Part shown: piece after piece, positions 16,484 through 26,024 of the stretch | How the letters are laid out: the number at the start of each line of letters is the position of its first letter | Position numbering within the stretch: position 1 is the stretch's first letter | Assembly: GCF_015644585.1 (NCBI RefSeq) | Contig: NZ_JADOBI010000010.1 | Location: forward strand, 124,001-188,000 | Direction of reading: 5' to 3' | Source: Rahnella laticis | GTDB taxonomy: Bacteria; Pseudomonadota; Gammaproteobacteria; Enterobacterales; Enterobacteriaceae | DNA length: 64,000 nucleotides | Notes under the pieces: model-generated | Told to the model about the DNA's origin: nothing | Database searches by the model: none | The model's input: only the letters and a program-made list of their open reading frames with translations | Translations under genes and position numbers: made by a program

Positions 16484-16861
16484 ATGAAAATCACTTTATC
16501 TGCACTCGTTTTAGCCCCTGCAATGTTATTCACTACCGCAAGCTTTGCTGCGCCTCAGCCAGAAAGCTGCGTGACCAAACAGCACGAAATTCAGAAACAG
16601 ATCGACGAAGCCCGCCTGCACAAAAACGAGAACCGCGTCGACGGTTTGGAAAAAGCACTGCGCGAGAATAAAGCGCACTGCACCGATGCAGGGCTTAAAG
16701 CTGAAAACCAGAAACGTGTCGAAGAAAAACGTGAGAAAGTCCGCGAACGTGAGCAGGAACTGAAAGAAGCTCAGGCGAATGGCAATCACGAAAAAATCGC
16801 CAAAAAGCAGCAAAAACTGGAAGAAGCACAGTCTGAACTTAAACAGGCTCAGGGTCTGTAA
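16484..16861 (+). CDS. yqjC: Periplasmic DUF1090 protein YqjC
   Basis: A 125-residue exported protein of the DUF1090 family. Residues 1-22 form a classic signal peptide ending in ASFA-AP. The mature part has two cysteines (QPESCVTKQHEI and KAHCTDAG), which could form a disulfide, followed by a long charged coiled-coil region of repeated K, E and Q (residues 75-122). Function is unknown. It precedes the yqjDEK genes as in E. coli, and has an AGGAAG ribosome-binding site. Confidence 0.92.
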   Translation: MKITLSALVLAPAMLFTTASFAAPQPESCVTKQHEIQKQIDEARLHKNENRVDGLEKALRENKAHCTDAGLKAENQKRVEEKREKVREREQELKEAQANGNHEKIAKKQQKLEEAQSELKQAQGL

Positions 16862-16872
16862 TCCCCTTTCTT

Positions 16873-16895
16873 AAAGCGCCCGGTGGGCGCTTTAA
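16873..16895 (+). terminator. Hairpin after yqjC
   Basis: AAAGCGCC (16873-16880) and GGCGCTTT (16886-16893) form a strong stem. The T run is short, so this may be only a partial terminator before yqjD. Confidence 0.6.
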
Positions 16896-16997
16896 TGCGG
16901 GATCTTGCTTTTTAAAACAGACAATTCGCATTTGCGATCACCTGAATATCCGCTATGTTAAAAGTTCGAATCAGTTAACGTATGGAGTGACTTACAC

Positions 16998-17300
16998 ATG
17001 GCTAGTAATACATCAGAACAACTGCGCGCTGAATTAAAGTCATTGGCAGATACGCTGGAAGAAGTTCTTCAGACCTCTACCGATAAGCCGAAAGCTGAAC
17101 TCGATAAGTTACGCGGCAAAGCAGAATCCCTGCTGAAAGACACCCGCGAACGTCTGAGCGATACGGGCGATAAGATTGCCACTCAGACCAAAGAAATCGC
17201 CGGTAAAGCCGATGATTACGTACATGAAAAACCGTGGACAGGCGTCGGTATTGGTGCCGCTGTCGGTGTTGTGATTGGCGTTCTGTTAGCCCGTCGCTGA
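16998..17300 (+). CDS. yqjD: Membrane-anchored ribosome-binding protein YqjD
   Basis: A 100-residue DUF883/ElaB family protein: a soluble helical, coiled-coil-prone N-terminal part (residues 1-75) and one C-terminal transmembrane helix (GVGIGAAVGVVIGVLLARR, residues 81-100), giving a C-tail-anchored protein. In E. coli YqjD associates with 70S and 100S ribosomes in stationary phase and places them at the inner membrane. It is the first of the yqjDEK cluster, and yqjE starts 2 bases after its stop codon. Confidence 0.93.
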   Translation: MASNTSEQLRAELKSLADTLEEVLQTSTDKPKAELDKLRGKAESLLKDTRERLSDTGDKIATQTKEIAGKADDYVHEKPWTGVGIGAAVGVVIGVLLARR

Positions 17301-17302
17301 TT

Positions 17303-17710
17303 ATGCAAGAACCGATAAAACCGGCACCACAAGGACCGGGTAAAGGGCTTTTTGACATCGTTTCACGCATCGCCACCGTGGTGGTGGGCATGGTTGAAAC
17401 GCGTGTCAGGCTGGTGGTTGTTGAGCTGGAAGAGGAAAAGGCCAATATTTTCCAATTGCTGCTCATGGCTGGCATTACCCTGATTTTCACCGCCTTTGGT
17501 CTTATGAGTTTGCTGGTTCTCCTTTTCTGGGCGATTGACCCGGCGTATCGCCTGATTGCGATCGGCACGGCGACCGGTGTTTTGCTGTTCCTTGCTGTGG
17601 TTTTAGGCGCGATGACGCTGGCAAAAGCCAAACGTTCAACGCTTTTGAGCCTCACCCGCAAACAGCTGGATATCGACCGGGCGCTGCTGGAAAAGGATGA
17701 AAATCTATGA
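17303..17710 (+). CDS. yqjE: Phage holin family membrane protein YqjE
   Basis: A 135-residue inner-membrane protein of the YqjE (holin superfamily III-like) family. Two hydrophobic segments lie near residues 50-77 and 82-105, with charged ends (VELEEEKANIFQ before, KAKRSTLLSLTRKQLDIDRALLEKDE after). Function is unknown; the holin name is by similarity only. The ATG at 17303, 2 bases after the yqjD stop, is the natural start, although the frame is open further upstream inside yqjD. It overlaps yqjK by four bases (ATGA). Confidence 0.9.
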   Translation: MQEPIKPAPQGPGKGLFDIVSRIATVVVGMVETRVRLVVVELEEEKANIFQLLLMAGITLIFTAFGLMSLLVLLFWAIDPAYRLIAIGTATGVLLFLAVVLGAMTLAKAKRSTLLSLTRKQLDIDRALLEKDENL

Positions 17711-17991
17711 GTATCCCAAACCGCGCTATCGAAAAAGTCAGACTTCTGCGCCAGATTGAGCGCCAGCGCGCCGAGCTGTCTGAGGCGGGTTCTGACTGGC
17801 TGGATGCCACAGCGAAAATTGATCGCGGCTGGGTGAAAATCGTGGATATGCGTAAGTATCTGGTCGTGGGCTCCAGCCTGATTGCCGTTTACGGCATCCG
17901 CCATCCCAGCAGCATTGTGCGCTGGTCACGGCGGGCATTTGGCATCTGGGGCACCGTCCGGCTGTTTCGCAAGACTTTCGCCAGCAAATAA
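17707..17991 (+). CDS. yqjK: YqjK-like protein
   Basis: A 94-residue basic protein of the YqjK family, third gene of the yqjDEK cluster. An N-terminal helical region rich in arginine and glutamate (KVRLLRQIERQRAEL) is followed by a single weakly hydrophobic segment (YLVVGSSLIAVYGI, residues 50-63) and a basic tail. Function is unknown. The ATGA overlap with yqjE indicates coupled translation, and a strong terminator follows. Confidence 0.88.
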   Translation: MSIPNRAIEKVRLLRQIERQRAELSEAGSDWLDATAKIDRGWVKIVDMRKYLVVGSSLIAVYGIRHPSSIVRWSRRAFGIWGTVRLFRKTFASK

Positions 17992-18010
17992 GCTTAGCGA
18001 CATTCACATC

Positions 18011-18047
18011 AAAGGGTCGGGTGATTATTCATCCGACCCTTTTTCTT
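18011..18047 (+). terminator. Terminator after yqjDEK
   Basis: AAAGGGTCGG (18011-18020) pairs with CCGACCCTTT (18033-18042), followed by a T run. Confidence 0.92.
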
Positions 18048-18234
18048 TTTGAATAACAATCCTTCCGCCGTTCAATTTATTTGAATCATTACAACAGTTT
18101 TACTTGCTAACAAAGCGTAATCGTTCGACTTATTATCTCGTCATCAACTGATGCGGTAACGGCGAGAAACATTTTCTGACCGGACCGGTAACACTTTAAG
18201 CTCAATTTGAGCACACTACGTTTTGGAGAAGAAA

Positions 18235-18627
18235 ATGACTAAGTTACAAGACACAGCTTTACTGGTAGCCCGTATCCTGATGCCAATTCTGTTCATCGTT
18301 GCCGGTTGGGGAAAAATTAACGGTTACACCGCAACTGCGGGTTACATGACGTCCATGGGCGTTCCAAGCTTCTTCCTGCCACTGACTATCCTGTTGGAGT
18401 TTGGCGGCGGTCTGGCAATCCTGTTCGGCTTCTTCACCCGTACTACTGCGCTGATCACAGCCATCTTCACCATCCTGACGGCGCTGATCTTCCACACTGA
18501 TTTTGCACAGGGCGTGAACCAGATGATGTTCATGAAAAACCTGTCCATCGCTGGCGGTTTCTTCGTCCTGTTCGCTTCAGGCCCGGGCGCATTCAGCATC
18601 GACCGTCTGATCAAGAAAAACTGGTAA
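18235..18627 (+). CDS. yqjF: DoxX family membrane protein YqjF
   Basis: A 130-residue inner-membrane protein of the DoxX family with four hydrophobic segments, closely similar to E. coli YqjF (ARILMPILFIVAGWGKINGY, ILLEFGGGLAILFGFFTRTTAL and MFMKNLSIAGGFF). The biochemical role is not settled; DoxX proteins have been linked to quinone-associated oxidoreductases. The ATG at 18235 follows GGAGAAG and matches the family start. It is a single-gene unit with terminators on both sides, directly before the quinone-linked yqjG. Confidence 0.92.
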   Translation: MTKLQDTALLVARILMPILFIVAGWGKINGYTATAGYMTSMGVPSFFLPLTILLEFGGGLAILFGFFTRTTALITAIFTILTALIFHTDFAQGVNQMMFMKNLSIAGGFFVLFASGPGAFSIDRLIKKNW

Positions 18628-18694
18628 TCACTGCTCCGGCACCAGGGCGCTGTAACCAGGCTATAATTAAATAAGACAATAAAAAGCACCTGCA

Positions 18695-18725
18695 GGGCGA
18701 TGTGATTAATCACCTCGCCCTTTTT
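18695..18725 (+). terminator. Terminator after yqjF
   Basis: GGGCGA and TCGCCC (18695-18700, 18715-18720) extend inward through GTGAT/ATCAC with one mismatch, and are followed by five T residues. Confidence 0.88.
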
Positions 18726-18760
18726 AATTCTGAAAGATCACTGACAGTAAGGAAAATATC

Positions 18761-19747
18761 ATGGGACAACTGGTCGAAGGCAAATGGCAGGACACCTGGT
18801 ATGACACCAAATCTACCGGCGGTCATTTCAAACGTTCTGCGGCGCAGTTCCGTAACTGGATCACACCTGATGGCGCACCGGGCGAGCACGGCGTCGGCGG
18901 TTTTACCGCTGAGCGCGACCGCTATCATCTTTATGTTTCACTGGCCTGTCCGTGGGCACACCGGACACTGCTGATGCGCGCCCTGAAAGGGCTCGAAGAC
19001 ATTATCCCTGTTTCCGTCGTACATCCGCTGATGCTGGAACACGGCTGGACGTTCGGAACCGATTTCCCGGCCGCTACCGGCGATGATTTGTATCACCTGA
19101 ATTATGCGTATGAAATCTATCTGCGTGCGCAGAATGATTACACAGGCCGCGTGACCGTGCCGATCCTCTGGGACAAAAAGCAGCAGACGATTGTCAGCAA
19201 CGAATCTTCAGACATCATCCGTATGTTCAACAGTGCTTTTGATGCAACCGGGGCGAAAGCGGGCGATTATTACCCGCAAAACCTGCGCACTGAGATCGAC
19301 GCGATTAATGAGTGGGTCTATCCGCAGATTAACAACGGCGTGTATAAAGCCGGTTTTGCGACCTCTCAGGACGCATACGACGAAGCGGTAAATGGCGTGT
19401 TTGATGCGCTGGAACGCGCTGAGAAATTACTGGGTAAACACCGTTATCTGACGGGCAACAAGCTCACCGAAGCCGATCTTCGTCTGTGGACCACGCTGGT
19501 TCGCTTTGATCCGGTCTACGTCACGCATTTCAAATGCGACCGTCACCGCATCAGCGATTATCCGAATCTGTACGGTTTCCTGCGCGATATTTACCAGATG
19601 CCGGGAATTCGTGAAACCGTGGATTTTGCGCATATCCGCAATCACTATTACCGCAGCCACGCCACGATTAACCCTTACGGAATTATCTCTACCGGGCCGG
19701 CGCAGGATTTAGATTCACCGCACGGCCGCGATACCCGCTTCAGCTAA
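18761..19747 (+). CDS. yqjG: Glutathionyl-hydroquinone reductase
   Basis: A 328-residue Xi-class glutathione transferase that reduces glutathionyl-hydroquinones. The catalytic Cys63 sits in the signature LACPWAHR (residues 61-68). An N-terminal thioredoxin-like domain is followed by an all-helical domain with the family segments NESSDIIRMFNSAFD and KLTEADLRLWTTLVRFD, and the C-terminal extension ends in NPYGIISTGPAQDLDSPHGR. Length and layout are standard. Cytosolic; probably detoxifies quinones. Confidence 0.95.
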   Translation: MGQLVEGKWQDTWYDTKSTGGHFKRSAAQFRNWITPDGAPGEHGVGGFTAERDRYHLYVSLACPWAHRTLLMRALKGLEDIIPVSVVHPLMLEHGWTFGTDFPAATGDDLYHLNYAYEIYLRAQNDYTGRVTVPILWDKKQQTIVSNESSDIIRMFNSAFDATGAKAGDYYPQNLRTEIDAINEWVYPQINNGVYKAGFATSQDAYDEAVNGVFDALERAEKLLGKHRYLTGNKLTEADLRLWTTLVRFDPVYVTHFKCDRHRISDYPNLYGFLRDIYQMPGIRETVDFAHIRNHYYRSHATINPYGIISTGPAQDLDSPHGRDTRFS

Positions 19748-19752
19748 TCGCT

Positions 19753-19789
19753 CGGGCATTCTTCCTTTCTGAAAGGGGAAGAATGCCCG
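19753..19789. terminator. Strong hairpin between convergent yqjG and yhaJ
   Basis: A 13-bp perfect stem (CGGGCATTCTTCC with GGAAGAATGCCCG) with a further inner stem. It has no T run on either strand, so it could separate the two converging transcripts through structure or by a factor-dependent route. Confidence 0.6.
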
Positions 19790-19799
19790 TCACGTTGAT

Positions 19800-20705
19800 T
19801 CACTTCGCTTCGCGCGTCGCCAGCAACCGTGGAATTTCGCGCAGGAACCAGGCTTTTGCCTCGCCCATGCTGTCGCGACGCCACGCCATAATGATGTCGG
19901 TTTCACGGTTATATTCTGCACTGACCACCCGCAAACGCCCTTCGGCAATATCCTGTTCAACCATCGGATAAGGCATCGTCGCGACGCCCAATCCGGCCAG
20001 CAGCGCTTTGCGTTTTTCTTCGATGGTACTGACCGTCAGACGTTGTTGCTTATCGAGCAACTGCACGGTGAGCACCGGGCGCTCACGCGCCGTATCCGCC
20101 ACCGCAATCCCGCGGTATTTCACCCGACTGACTTCAGAAAGCGGCTCGGCTTCCAGATGAATCGGATGATCCGGCGCAGCCACGTAAACGCTGACCAGCT
20201 TGTAAAGTTTGCGGCTGTTAATTTCTGTCGAGGAACGGAAATGCATATCGGGGGCGATGACAATATCCGCACGCCCCTGCTCAAGACGCTCCCACGCCCC
20301 CGCCAGCACTTCGGTAATCAGCGAAACCTGGGTGCTGGCTTTCAGCGCCAGCTTTTCAATCAGCGGGAATAACTGCGCAGCCGGGGATAAGGCTTCGCAA
20401 ACGATCGTGATGTGGGTTTCCCAGCCACGTGCCAGCGCTTCGGCATCGACGGTCAGTTTGTCGGCGGCTTCGAGCAGCACACGGCCACGCTCAAGCAGCA
20501 TCCGGCCCACATTGGTGAATTTTGTCCGATGACCTGAACGGTCAAACAACACCACGTCCAGCTCTTCCTCCAGCTTTTGCATGGTGTAGCTCAATGCAGA
20601 CGGGACGCGGCCCAGCTCATCAGCGGCGGCGGCAAAACTTCCTCTGCGGTCAATCGCATCCATGACCCGTAATGCTTCCAGTGTGAGTGCGCGATCCTTA
20701 GCCAT
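19800..20705 (-). CDS. yhaJ: LysR family regulator YhaJ
   Basis: A 301-residue LysR-type regulator, very close to E. coli YhaJ. The helix-turn-helix is at residues 10-65 (GSFAAAADELGRVPSALSYTMQKLEEEL); the remainder is the two-lobed effector domain. In E. coli YhaJ activates virulence and nitroaromatic-responsive genes such as yqjF, which also occurs nearby in this window. The ATG at 20705 matches the family start; the frame stays open 57 bases further upstream. It is divergent from yhaK with a 110-base shared control region. Confidence 0.93.
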   Translation of the reverse strand: MAKDRALTLEALRVMDAIDRRGSFAAAADELGRVPSALSYTMQKLEEELDVVLFDRSGHRTKFTNVGRMLLERGRVLLEAADKLTVDAEALARGWETHITIVCEALSPAAQLFPLIEKLALKASTQVSLITEVLAGAWERLEQGRADIVIAPDMHFRSSTEINSRKLYKLVSVYVAAPDHPIHLEAEPLSEVSRVKYRGIAVADTARERPVLTVQLLDKQQRLTVSTIEEKRKALLAGLGVATMPYPMVEQDIAEGRLRVVSAEYNRETDIIMAWRRDSMGEAKAWFLREIPRLLATREAK

Positions 20706-20815
20706 TCTTTTCTCTGTCAGGAAATTTGAATATAGCGACCAGATTAACTGGCTAACAATCACACGTCCAGACGCTTACCATTTATACATCGAAATTTTTA
20801 AGAGAGGCGACCGCC

Positions 20816-21520
20816 ATGATCACCAGCAGAACGGCAAAAGAGTGCGGCACCGCTGACTTTGGTTGGCTGCAGGCACGTTACACTTTCTCCTTTGGACATT
20901 ACTTTGATCCGAAGCTGATGGGCTATGCGTCGCTGCGCGTCCTGAATCAGGAAGTGCTGGCGCCGGGTGCGAGTTTCCAGCCACGGACTTATCCGCGCGT
21001 TGATGTTCTGAATCTGGTTTTGCAGGGCTCGGCGGAATACCGCGACAGCGAAGGTAACAGCGTGAGGGTCGAAGCCGGTGAAGCGGCGCTGCTTTCCACG
21101 CAGGCAAACGTCAGTTACAGCGAGCTGAATACCCGCGCGAACCAGCCGCTGACGCGCATGCAGTTATGGCTGGATGCCTGCCCCGAGCATGAAAATCCGC
21201 TAACCCAGAAAATGACGCTGCCGGATGCAAAACATTTCCTGCTGGCATCACCGGACGGCGAAAACGGCAGCCTGCAATTGCGGCAAAATGTCTGGATACA
21301 TCATCTGGATTTAAAACCGGGTGAACAGATTTCCCTGCCAATTCGCGGCCCGCGGGCGTATCTGCAATCGATTCACGGGCAAGTTGATGCGCTGGGCGCG
21401 GTCAGCCACGAATCACAAAAACTGGCCTGCGGCGACGGGGCGTTTATTCATCAGGAAAACAGCCTGACCGTTTCTGCCAGCACGCCGTTACGCGCTTTGC
21501 TGATCGACATGCCGGTTTAA
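20816..21520 (+). CDS. yhaK: Pirin family protein YhaK
   Basis: A 234-residue bicupin of the pirin family, similar to E. coli YhaK, a redox-sensitive cytosolic protein. Both cupin halves are visible (HYFDPKLMGYASLRVLN, YPRVDVLNLVLQG; second half from ENGSLQLRQNVWIHHL). The metal-binding histidines of classical pirins are reduced: the first motif keeps Asp-Val rather than a HPH motif, as in YhaK. Divergent from the LysR gene yhaJ, which may regulate it. Confidence 0.9.
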   Translation: MITSRTAKECGTADFGWLQARYTFSFGHYFDPKLMGYASLRVLNQEVLAPGASFQPRTYPRVDVLNLVLQGSAEYRDSEGNSVRVEAGEAALLSTQANVSYSELNTRANQPLTRMQLWLDACPEHENPLTQKMTLPDAKHFLLASPDGENGSLQLRQNVWIHHLDLKPGEQISLPIRGPRAYLQSIHGQVDALGAVSHESQKLACGDGAFIHQENSLTVSASTPLRALLIDMPV

Positions 21521-21559
21521 CATTCGCGGTTAACGGATTTTACGGATAACAGAAAGGCG

Positions 21560-21594
21560 AAAGCCCGCGCAGTTTCCTGCGCGGGCTTTCTTTT
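21560..21594. terminator. Bidirectional terminator of yhaK and rnpB
   Basis: AAAGCCCGCGCAG (21560-21572) pairs with CTGCGCGGGCTTT (21577-21589), with a TTTC loop and a T run on the plus strand. On the minus strand it follows the RNase P RNA end and has a T-rich tail with interruptions. Confidence 0.9.
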
Positions 21595-21597
21595 GAC

Positions 21598-21975
<378 letters not shown>

Positions 21976-22000
21976 GCGGCGGATAATAGGGTATTACGCC

Positions 22001-22870
22001 CTATTTGTCACCCTCTTGCTCATCAAGCGCGTATTTATACAACGCGTTCTTCTTCACGCCGTGGATTTCTGCGGCCAGCGCGGCGGCCTTTTTCAACGGT
22101 AACTCTTTTTGCAGCAGCGCCAGCGTACGCAGGGCCTCAGCGGGCAACGCTTCCACATCGACTTTATGGCCTTCCACAATCAGCACCATTTCGCCACGAC
22201 GACGGGTTTCCACTTCCTGCACCCATGCAAGCAGTTCGCCGACCGGCGCGCCGTGAATGTTTTCCCAGGTTTTGGTCAGTTCGCGCGCCAGCACCACATA
22301 ACGCTGCGGCCCCCAGACTTCGACCATATCCTGCAAACTGTCGATCAGACGATGCGTGGATTCATAGAAGATCAGCGTGCGCGGCTCTTCGATCAGCGCC
22401 AGCAAAGTGTCTTTACGGGATTTGGTTTTGGCAGGCAGAAATCCCTCGTAACAGAAACGGTCGGAGGGCAAACCGGCGGCGCACAATGCGGTAATGGCAG
22501 CACATGCCCCCGGCAAAGGCACGACACGTATGCCCGCTTCACGACAGCGGCGCACGAGGTGATAACCCGGATCGTTAATCAGCGGCGTACCGGCATCAGA
22601 AACCAGCGCGATAGTCTGGCCTTCCTGCAATTTCGCCAGTAAATGCTCGGCTTTCTGCTGTTCGTTGTGGTCATGCAGCGGGAACATTTTGGCGCTGATC
22701 GCGAAGTGTTGCAGCAGCAATCCGGTATGGCGGGTGTCTTCTGCGGCAATCAAATCTACACTGTTGAGTACGGCCAGCGCGCGTTGGGTAATATCCCCTA
22801 AATTGCCAATTGGCGTCGGTACGATATACAGCGTTGAGGCAGAAATATCTGCTTGATCGTCTTGATTCAT
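22001..22870 (-). CDS. rsmI: 16S rRNA (cytidine1402-2'-O)-methyltransferase
   Basis: A 289-residue methyltransferase that adds the 2'-O-methyl group to C1402 of 16S rRNA. The tetrapyrrole-methylase fold is clear: the N-terminal [19 protein letters not shown], the [11 protein letters not shown] segment, the [16 protein letters not shown] loop and the [16 protein letters not shown] segment. It binds S-adenosylmethionine. It is divergent from lpoA with about 61 bases between the start codons, and lies 25 bases upstream of the rnpB 5' end, which is transcribed in the same direction. Confidence 0.96.
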   Translation of the reverse strand: MNQDDQADISASTLYIVPTPIGNLGDITQRALAVLNSVDLIAAEDTRHTGLLLQHFAISAKMFPLHDHNEQQKAEHLLAKLQEGQTIALVSDAGTPLINDPGYHLVRRCREAGIRVVPLPGACAAITALCAAGLPSDRFCYEGFLPAKTKSRKDTLLALIEEPRTLIFYESTHRLIDSLQDMVEVWGPQRYVVLARELTKTWENIHGAPVGELLAWVQEVETRRRGEMVLIVEGHKVDVEALPAEALRTLALLQKELPLKKAAALAAEIHGVKKNALYKYALDEQEGDK

Positions 22871-22931
22871 TGTTTCATCCGGATTGCCGATTTAATATTG
22901 AGCATCTTGAAAAAACATCACTGGAAACTGA

Positions 22932-24959
22932 ATGCCTTCCTCAATGACTTTTCGTACCCGTTCGGGACGTTTACTCCCTGCCATCATCGTGGCTATGCTT
23001 CTCGCCAGCTGTTCCGGTCAGGCGCCGCAGGCACCGACTGAAAGTGTCCAGGGTGCAGCGTCCGGCAGCTCTGATTATTATCTGCAGCAGGCACAACAAA
23101 GCGGTGATGATAACAAGGCTGACTGGCAATTGCTTGCAGTCCGTGCCCTGATACGTGAAGGCAAAGTGCCTCAGGCCGCCGAACAACTCGCCAAAGTGCC
23201 GCAAAATCTGACCGCAGCACAAACAGTTGAACAGCAGCTGACCAGTGCAGAAGTTCAGGTTGCCCAGAAGAATTATCCGGCAGCGGCAACCAGTCTGAGC
23301 CAGGTCGACCCGGCCAAACTGAACAATGACCAGAAAGCCCGTTACTATCAGGCGCAAATCGATGCCAGCCAGGGCCGTACCAGTCTGGGGCTGATCCGTG
23401 CTTACATCGCGCAGGAACCGCTGTTGCAGGGCCAGCTTCATCAGACGAACATTGATGAAACCTGGACCGCGCTGACGCAAATGTCTGCGCAGGACGTTAA
23501 CAGCATCGTGATTAACGCGGATGAAAATACCCTGCAAGGCTGGCTGGATTTGCTGAGTGTCTGGCAGAGCAACAAACAGGATCCGGATTTACTGAAAGCC
23601 GGTATCAAAGACTGGCAGCGCCGTTATCCGGTCAATCCGGCGGCCAAAAACCTGCCGACACAGCTGAATAACGTGCTGACTTTCCAGCCTGCGTCTACCG
23701 GTAAAATCGCGCTGTTCCTGCCAATGAGCGGGCCTGCACAGGTTTACGGCAATGCTATTCAGCAGGGCTTCAATGCGGCGATGAACGGCCAGGTCAGCCA
23801 GGCCGCATCACAACCGGCAACGCCAGCCGATCCTAACGCACAAGCGCAGACAACGCCGGTTGATCCGAATGCGGCGGTCAGCACGTCCGCTCCGGATGCC
23901 ACTGCGCAGCCACAAACCGCACCAGTACAGCCTGCGCCAGCGCCTGACGTTGCGCCGGTTGCCAGCAGCAATGCGCAGGTAAAAGTTTATGATACCAACG
24001 GTCAGCCTCTGGCGGCGTTACTGACGCAGGCACAGCAGGATGGCGCCACGCTGGTGGTCGGGCCATTGCTGAAAGATCAGGTGAATGAGCTGGGTAACAC
24101 CCAGACGCCTCTGAATGTTTTAGCGCTCAATCAGCCAGAAACTGAGAAAAACAGTGCGAATATCTGTTACTTTGCGCTCTCGCCGGAAGACGAAGCGCAG
24201 GACGCCGCCCGCCACATGTGGGCAGAACAGAAACGTTCGCCACTGTTGCTGGTCCCACGCGGTGCCTTCGGTGACCGTATTGCACAGGCATTTGCCAATG
24301 AATGGCAGAAACTGGGCGGACAAACTGTCCTGAAACAAGGGCTGGGCTCTGCCGGTGAATTACGTTCATCTATTGGCAGCGGCATCCGCCTGACCGGTAC
24401 GCCGGTTACCGCAAGCAACAGTGCAGTTCCGGCGCAAGCGCAGGGTGTCACGATTGGGGGTATTACCATTCCGGCTCCGCCAACCGATGCGCAGATTACG
24501 CAAGGCAGCACTGGCGGTGCGGTGGATTCCGTTTACGTCGTAGCGACTCAGAGCGAACTCACGCTGATTAAACCGATGCTGGATCTGGCGGTTAGTGGCC
24601 GTTCTCATCCGTCTGTCTACGCAAGTTCACGCAGCTATCAGGCGGGAGCGGGCCCGGACTATCGTCTGGAAATGGAAGGCGTGGAATTTAGCGACATTCC
24701 TTTACTGGCGGGTTCCAACCCTGCGCTGATGCAGCAGGCCGCAGCGAAATTCGGCAACGATTACTCGCTGGTTCGTTTGTATGCGATGGGGATTGATGCC
24801 TGGAGTCTGGCAAATCACTTCTCACAAATGCGGACGCTGCCTGGCTTCCAGGTCTCCGGCAGTACCGGTGATTTAAGTGCCAATGAAAACTGCGTGATCC
24901 ATCGCAAACTGCCGTGGCTGCAATACCGTCAGGGTTCGCTGGTTCCGGTTTCTTCATAA
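22932..24959 (+). CDS. lpoA: Outer-membrane lipoprotein activator of PBP1A
   Basis: A 675-residue outer-membrane lipoprotein that reaches through the peptidoglycan to stimulate the synthase PBP1A (MrcA). The signal peptide ends in the lipobox LLASC, with Cys27 to be lipidated. The N-terminal TPR-like domain (residues 40-255) is followed by a LysR-substrate/periplasmic-binding-like C-terminal domain. A low-complexity insert rich in Ala, Pro, Gln and Asp (residues about 285-345) and a second shorter insert near 490-520 interrupt the C-terminal domain; E. coli LpoA also has a flexible insert. Start of the lpoA-yraN-diaA-dolP cluster. Confidence 0.94.
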   Translation: MPSSMTFRTRSGRLLPAIIVAMLLASCSGQAPQAPTESVQGAASGSSDYYLQQAQQSGDDNKADWQLLAVRALIREGKVPQAAEQLAKVPQNLTAAQTVEQQLTSAEVQVAQKNYPAAATSLSQVDPAKLNNDQKARYYQAQIDASQGRTSLGLIRAYIAQEPLLQGQLHQTNIDETWTALTQMSAQDVNSIVINADENTLQGWLDLLSVWQSNKQDPDLLKAGIKDWQRRYPVNPAAKNLPTQLNNVLTFQPASTGKIALFLPMSGPAQVYGNAIQQGFNAAMNGQVSQAASQPATPADPNAQAQTTPVDPNAAVSTSAPDATAQPQTAPVQPAPAPDVAPVASSNAQVKVYDTNGQPLAALLTQAQQDGATLVVGPLLKDQVNELGNTQTPLNVLALNQPETEKNSANICYFALSPEDEAQDAARHMWAEQKRSPLLLVPRGAFGDRIAQAFANEWQKLGGQTVLKQGLGSAGELRSSIGSGIRLTGTPVTASNSAVPAQAQGVTIGGITIPAPPTDAQITQGSTGGAVDSVYVVATQSELTLIKPMLDLAVSGRSHPSVYASSRSYQAGAGPDYRLEMEGVEFSDIPLLAGSNPALMQQAAAKFGNDYSLVRLYAMGIDAWSLANHFSQMRTLPGFQVSGSTGDLSANENCVIHRKLPWLQYRQGSLVPVSS

Positions 24960-25025
24960 GAAACGCGGTTCACTTGCGCAGAGAAACCGGAATTCTCCGC
25001 ACGAAATAAGTACAAGGACGTACTG

Positions 25026-25394
25026 ATGATAAAATTTTTGTCAAAAACGCGGTCGTGCGGAGCCGAATACGAAGCTTACGCGCGACGCTATCTTGAAAGA
25101 GCCGGATTAACCTTTGTGGCGGCCAATGTGGCCTGTCGTGCAGGTGAAATTGACCTGATCATGCGTGACCAGCAAACCTGGGTGTTTGTTGAAGTTCGCT
25201 ACCGGCGCAATGCAAATTTTGGCGGCGCTGCGGCCAGCGTAACGCGTCAAAAACAACAGCGCTTGTTACGCGCGGCATCTTTCTGGCTTGCAAGCCATAA
25301 CGCAAGCTTTGACACATCACCTTGCCGTTTTGATGTTTTAGCCATCACCGGCAGCCAGTTAGAATGGCTGCCCGATGCGTTCAATGCGGAATAA
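25026..25394 (+). CDS. yraN: UPF0102 endonuclease-fold protein YraN
   Basis: A 122-residue protein of the UPF0102 family with a restriction-endonuclease-like (Holliday-junction-resolvase-like) fold. The core motif is visible as GEIDLIMRD followed by VFVEVRYRR (residues 40-62), which holds the acidic and basic residues of the fold, with Asp44, Glu57 and the following R-rich strand. Function is not known. It lies 66 bases after lpoA and 30 bases before diaA and appears cotranscribed. Confidence 0.93.
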   Translation: MIKFLSKTRSCGAEYEAYARRYLERAGLTFVAANVACRAGEIDLIMRDQQTWVFVEVRYRRNANFGGAAASVTRQKQQRLLRAASFWLASHNASFDTSPCRFDVLAITGSQLEWLPDAFNAE

Positions 25395-25424
25395 ATATTA
25401 CGACGACTGACTGGACGAAAACCC

Positions 25425-26015
25425 GTGCTGGATAGAATCAAAGTCTGCTTTACCGAAAGTATCCAAACCCAGATTGCAGCGGCTGAAGCCTTGCCTGACG
25501 CGATTTCACGTGCCGCGATGACGCTGGTGCAATCGCTGCTCAACGGCAACAAAATCCTATGCTGCGGTAACGGCACCTCTGCGGCAAATGCGCAGCATTT
25601 TTCCGCTAGTCTGATTAATCGTTTTGAAACTGAACGTCCGAGCCTTCCTGCAATCTCACTATGTGCAGACAATATTGTTCTGACGGCGATTGCTAATGAC
25701 CGTCTGCACGAAGAAATCTATGCCAAACAGGTGCGCGCTTTAGGTCAGGCTGGCGATGTTTTGCTGGCGATTTCTACCCGCGGCAACAGCCGTGATATTG
25801 TCAAAGCCGTTGAAGCAGCGGTCACCCGCGATATGACGATTGTCGCATTGACGGGTTATGACGGCGGCGAACTGGCGGGCTTACTGGGGCCTCACGATGT
25901 TGAGATCCGTATTCCCTCCCATCGCAGCGCCCGCATTCAGGAAATGCATATGCTCACAGTAAACTGCCTCTGTGACCTGATAGATAATACGCTGTTCCCA
26001 CACCAGGACGATTAA
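25425..26015 (+). CDS. diaA: DnaA initiator-associating protein DiaA
   Basis: A 196-residue sugar-isomerase (SIS) domain protein that binds DnaA and promotes its assembly at the replication origin, so that initiation is timely. Highly similar to E. coli DiaA over its length ([64 protein letters not shown] and the [15 protein letters not shown] segment). The start codon is GTG at 25425, aligned with the family start. The next gene dolP follows after 9 bases. Confidence 0.96.
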   Translation: MLDRIKVCFTESIQTQIAAAEALPDAISRAAMTLVQSLLNGNKILCCGNGTSAANAQHFSASLINRFETERPSLPAISLCADNIVLTAIANDRLHEEIYAKQVRALGQAGDVLLAISTRGNSRDIVKAVEAAVTRDMTIVALTGYDGGELAGLLGPHDVEIRIPSHRSARIQEMHMLTVNCLCDLIDNTLFPHQDD

Positions 26016-26024
26016 GGAGATCCA

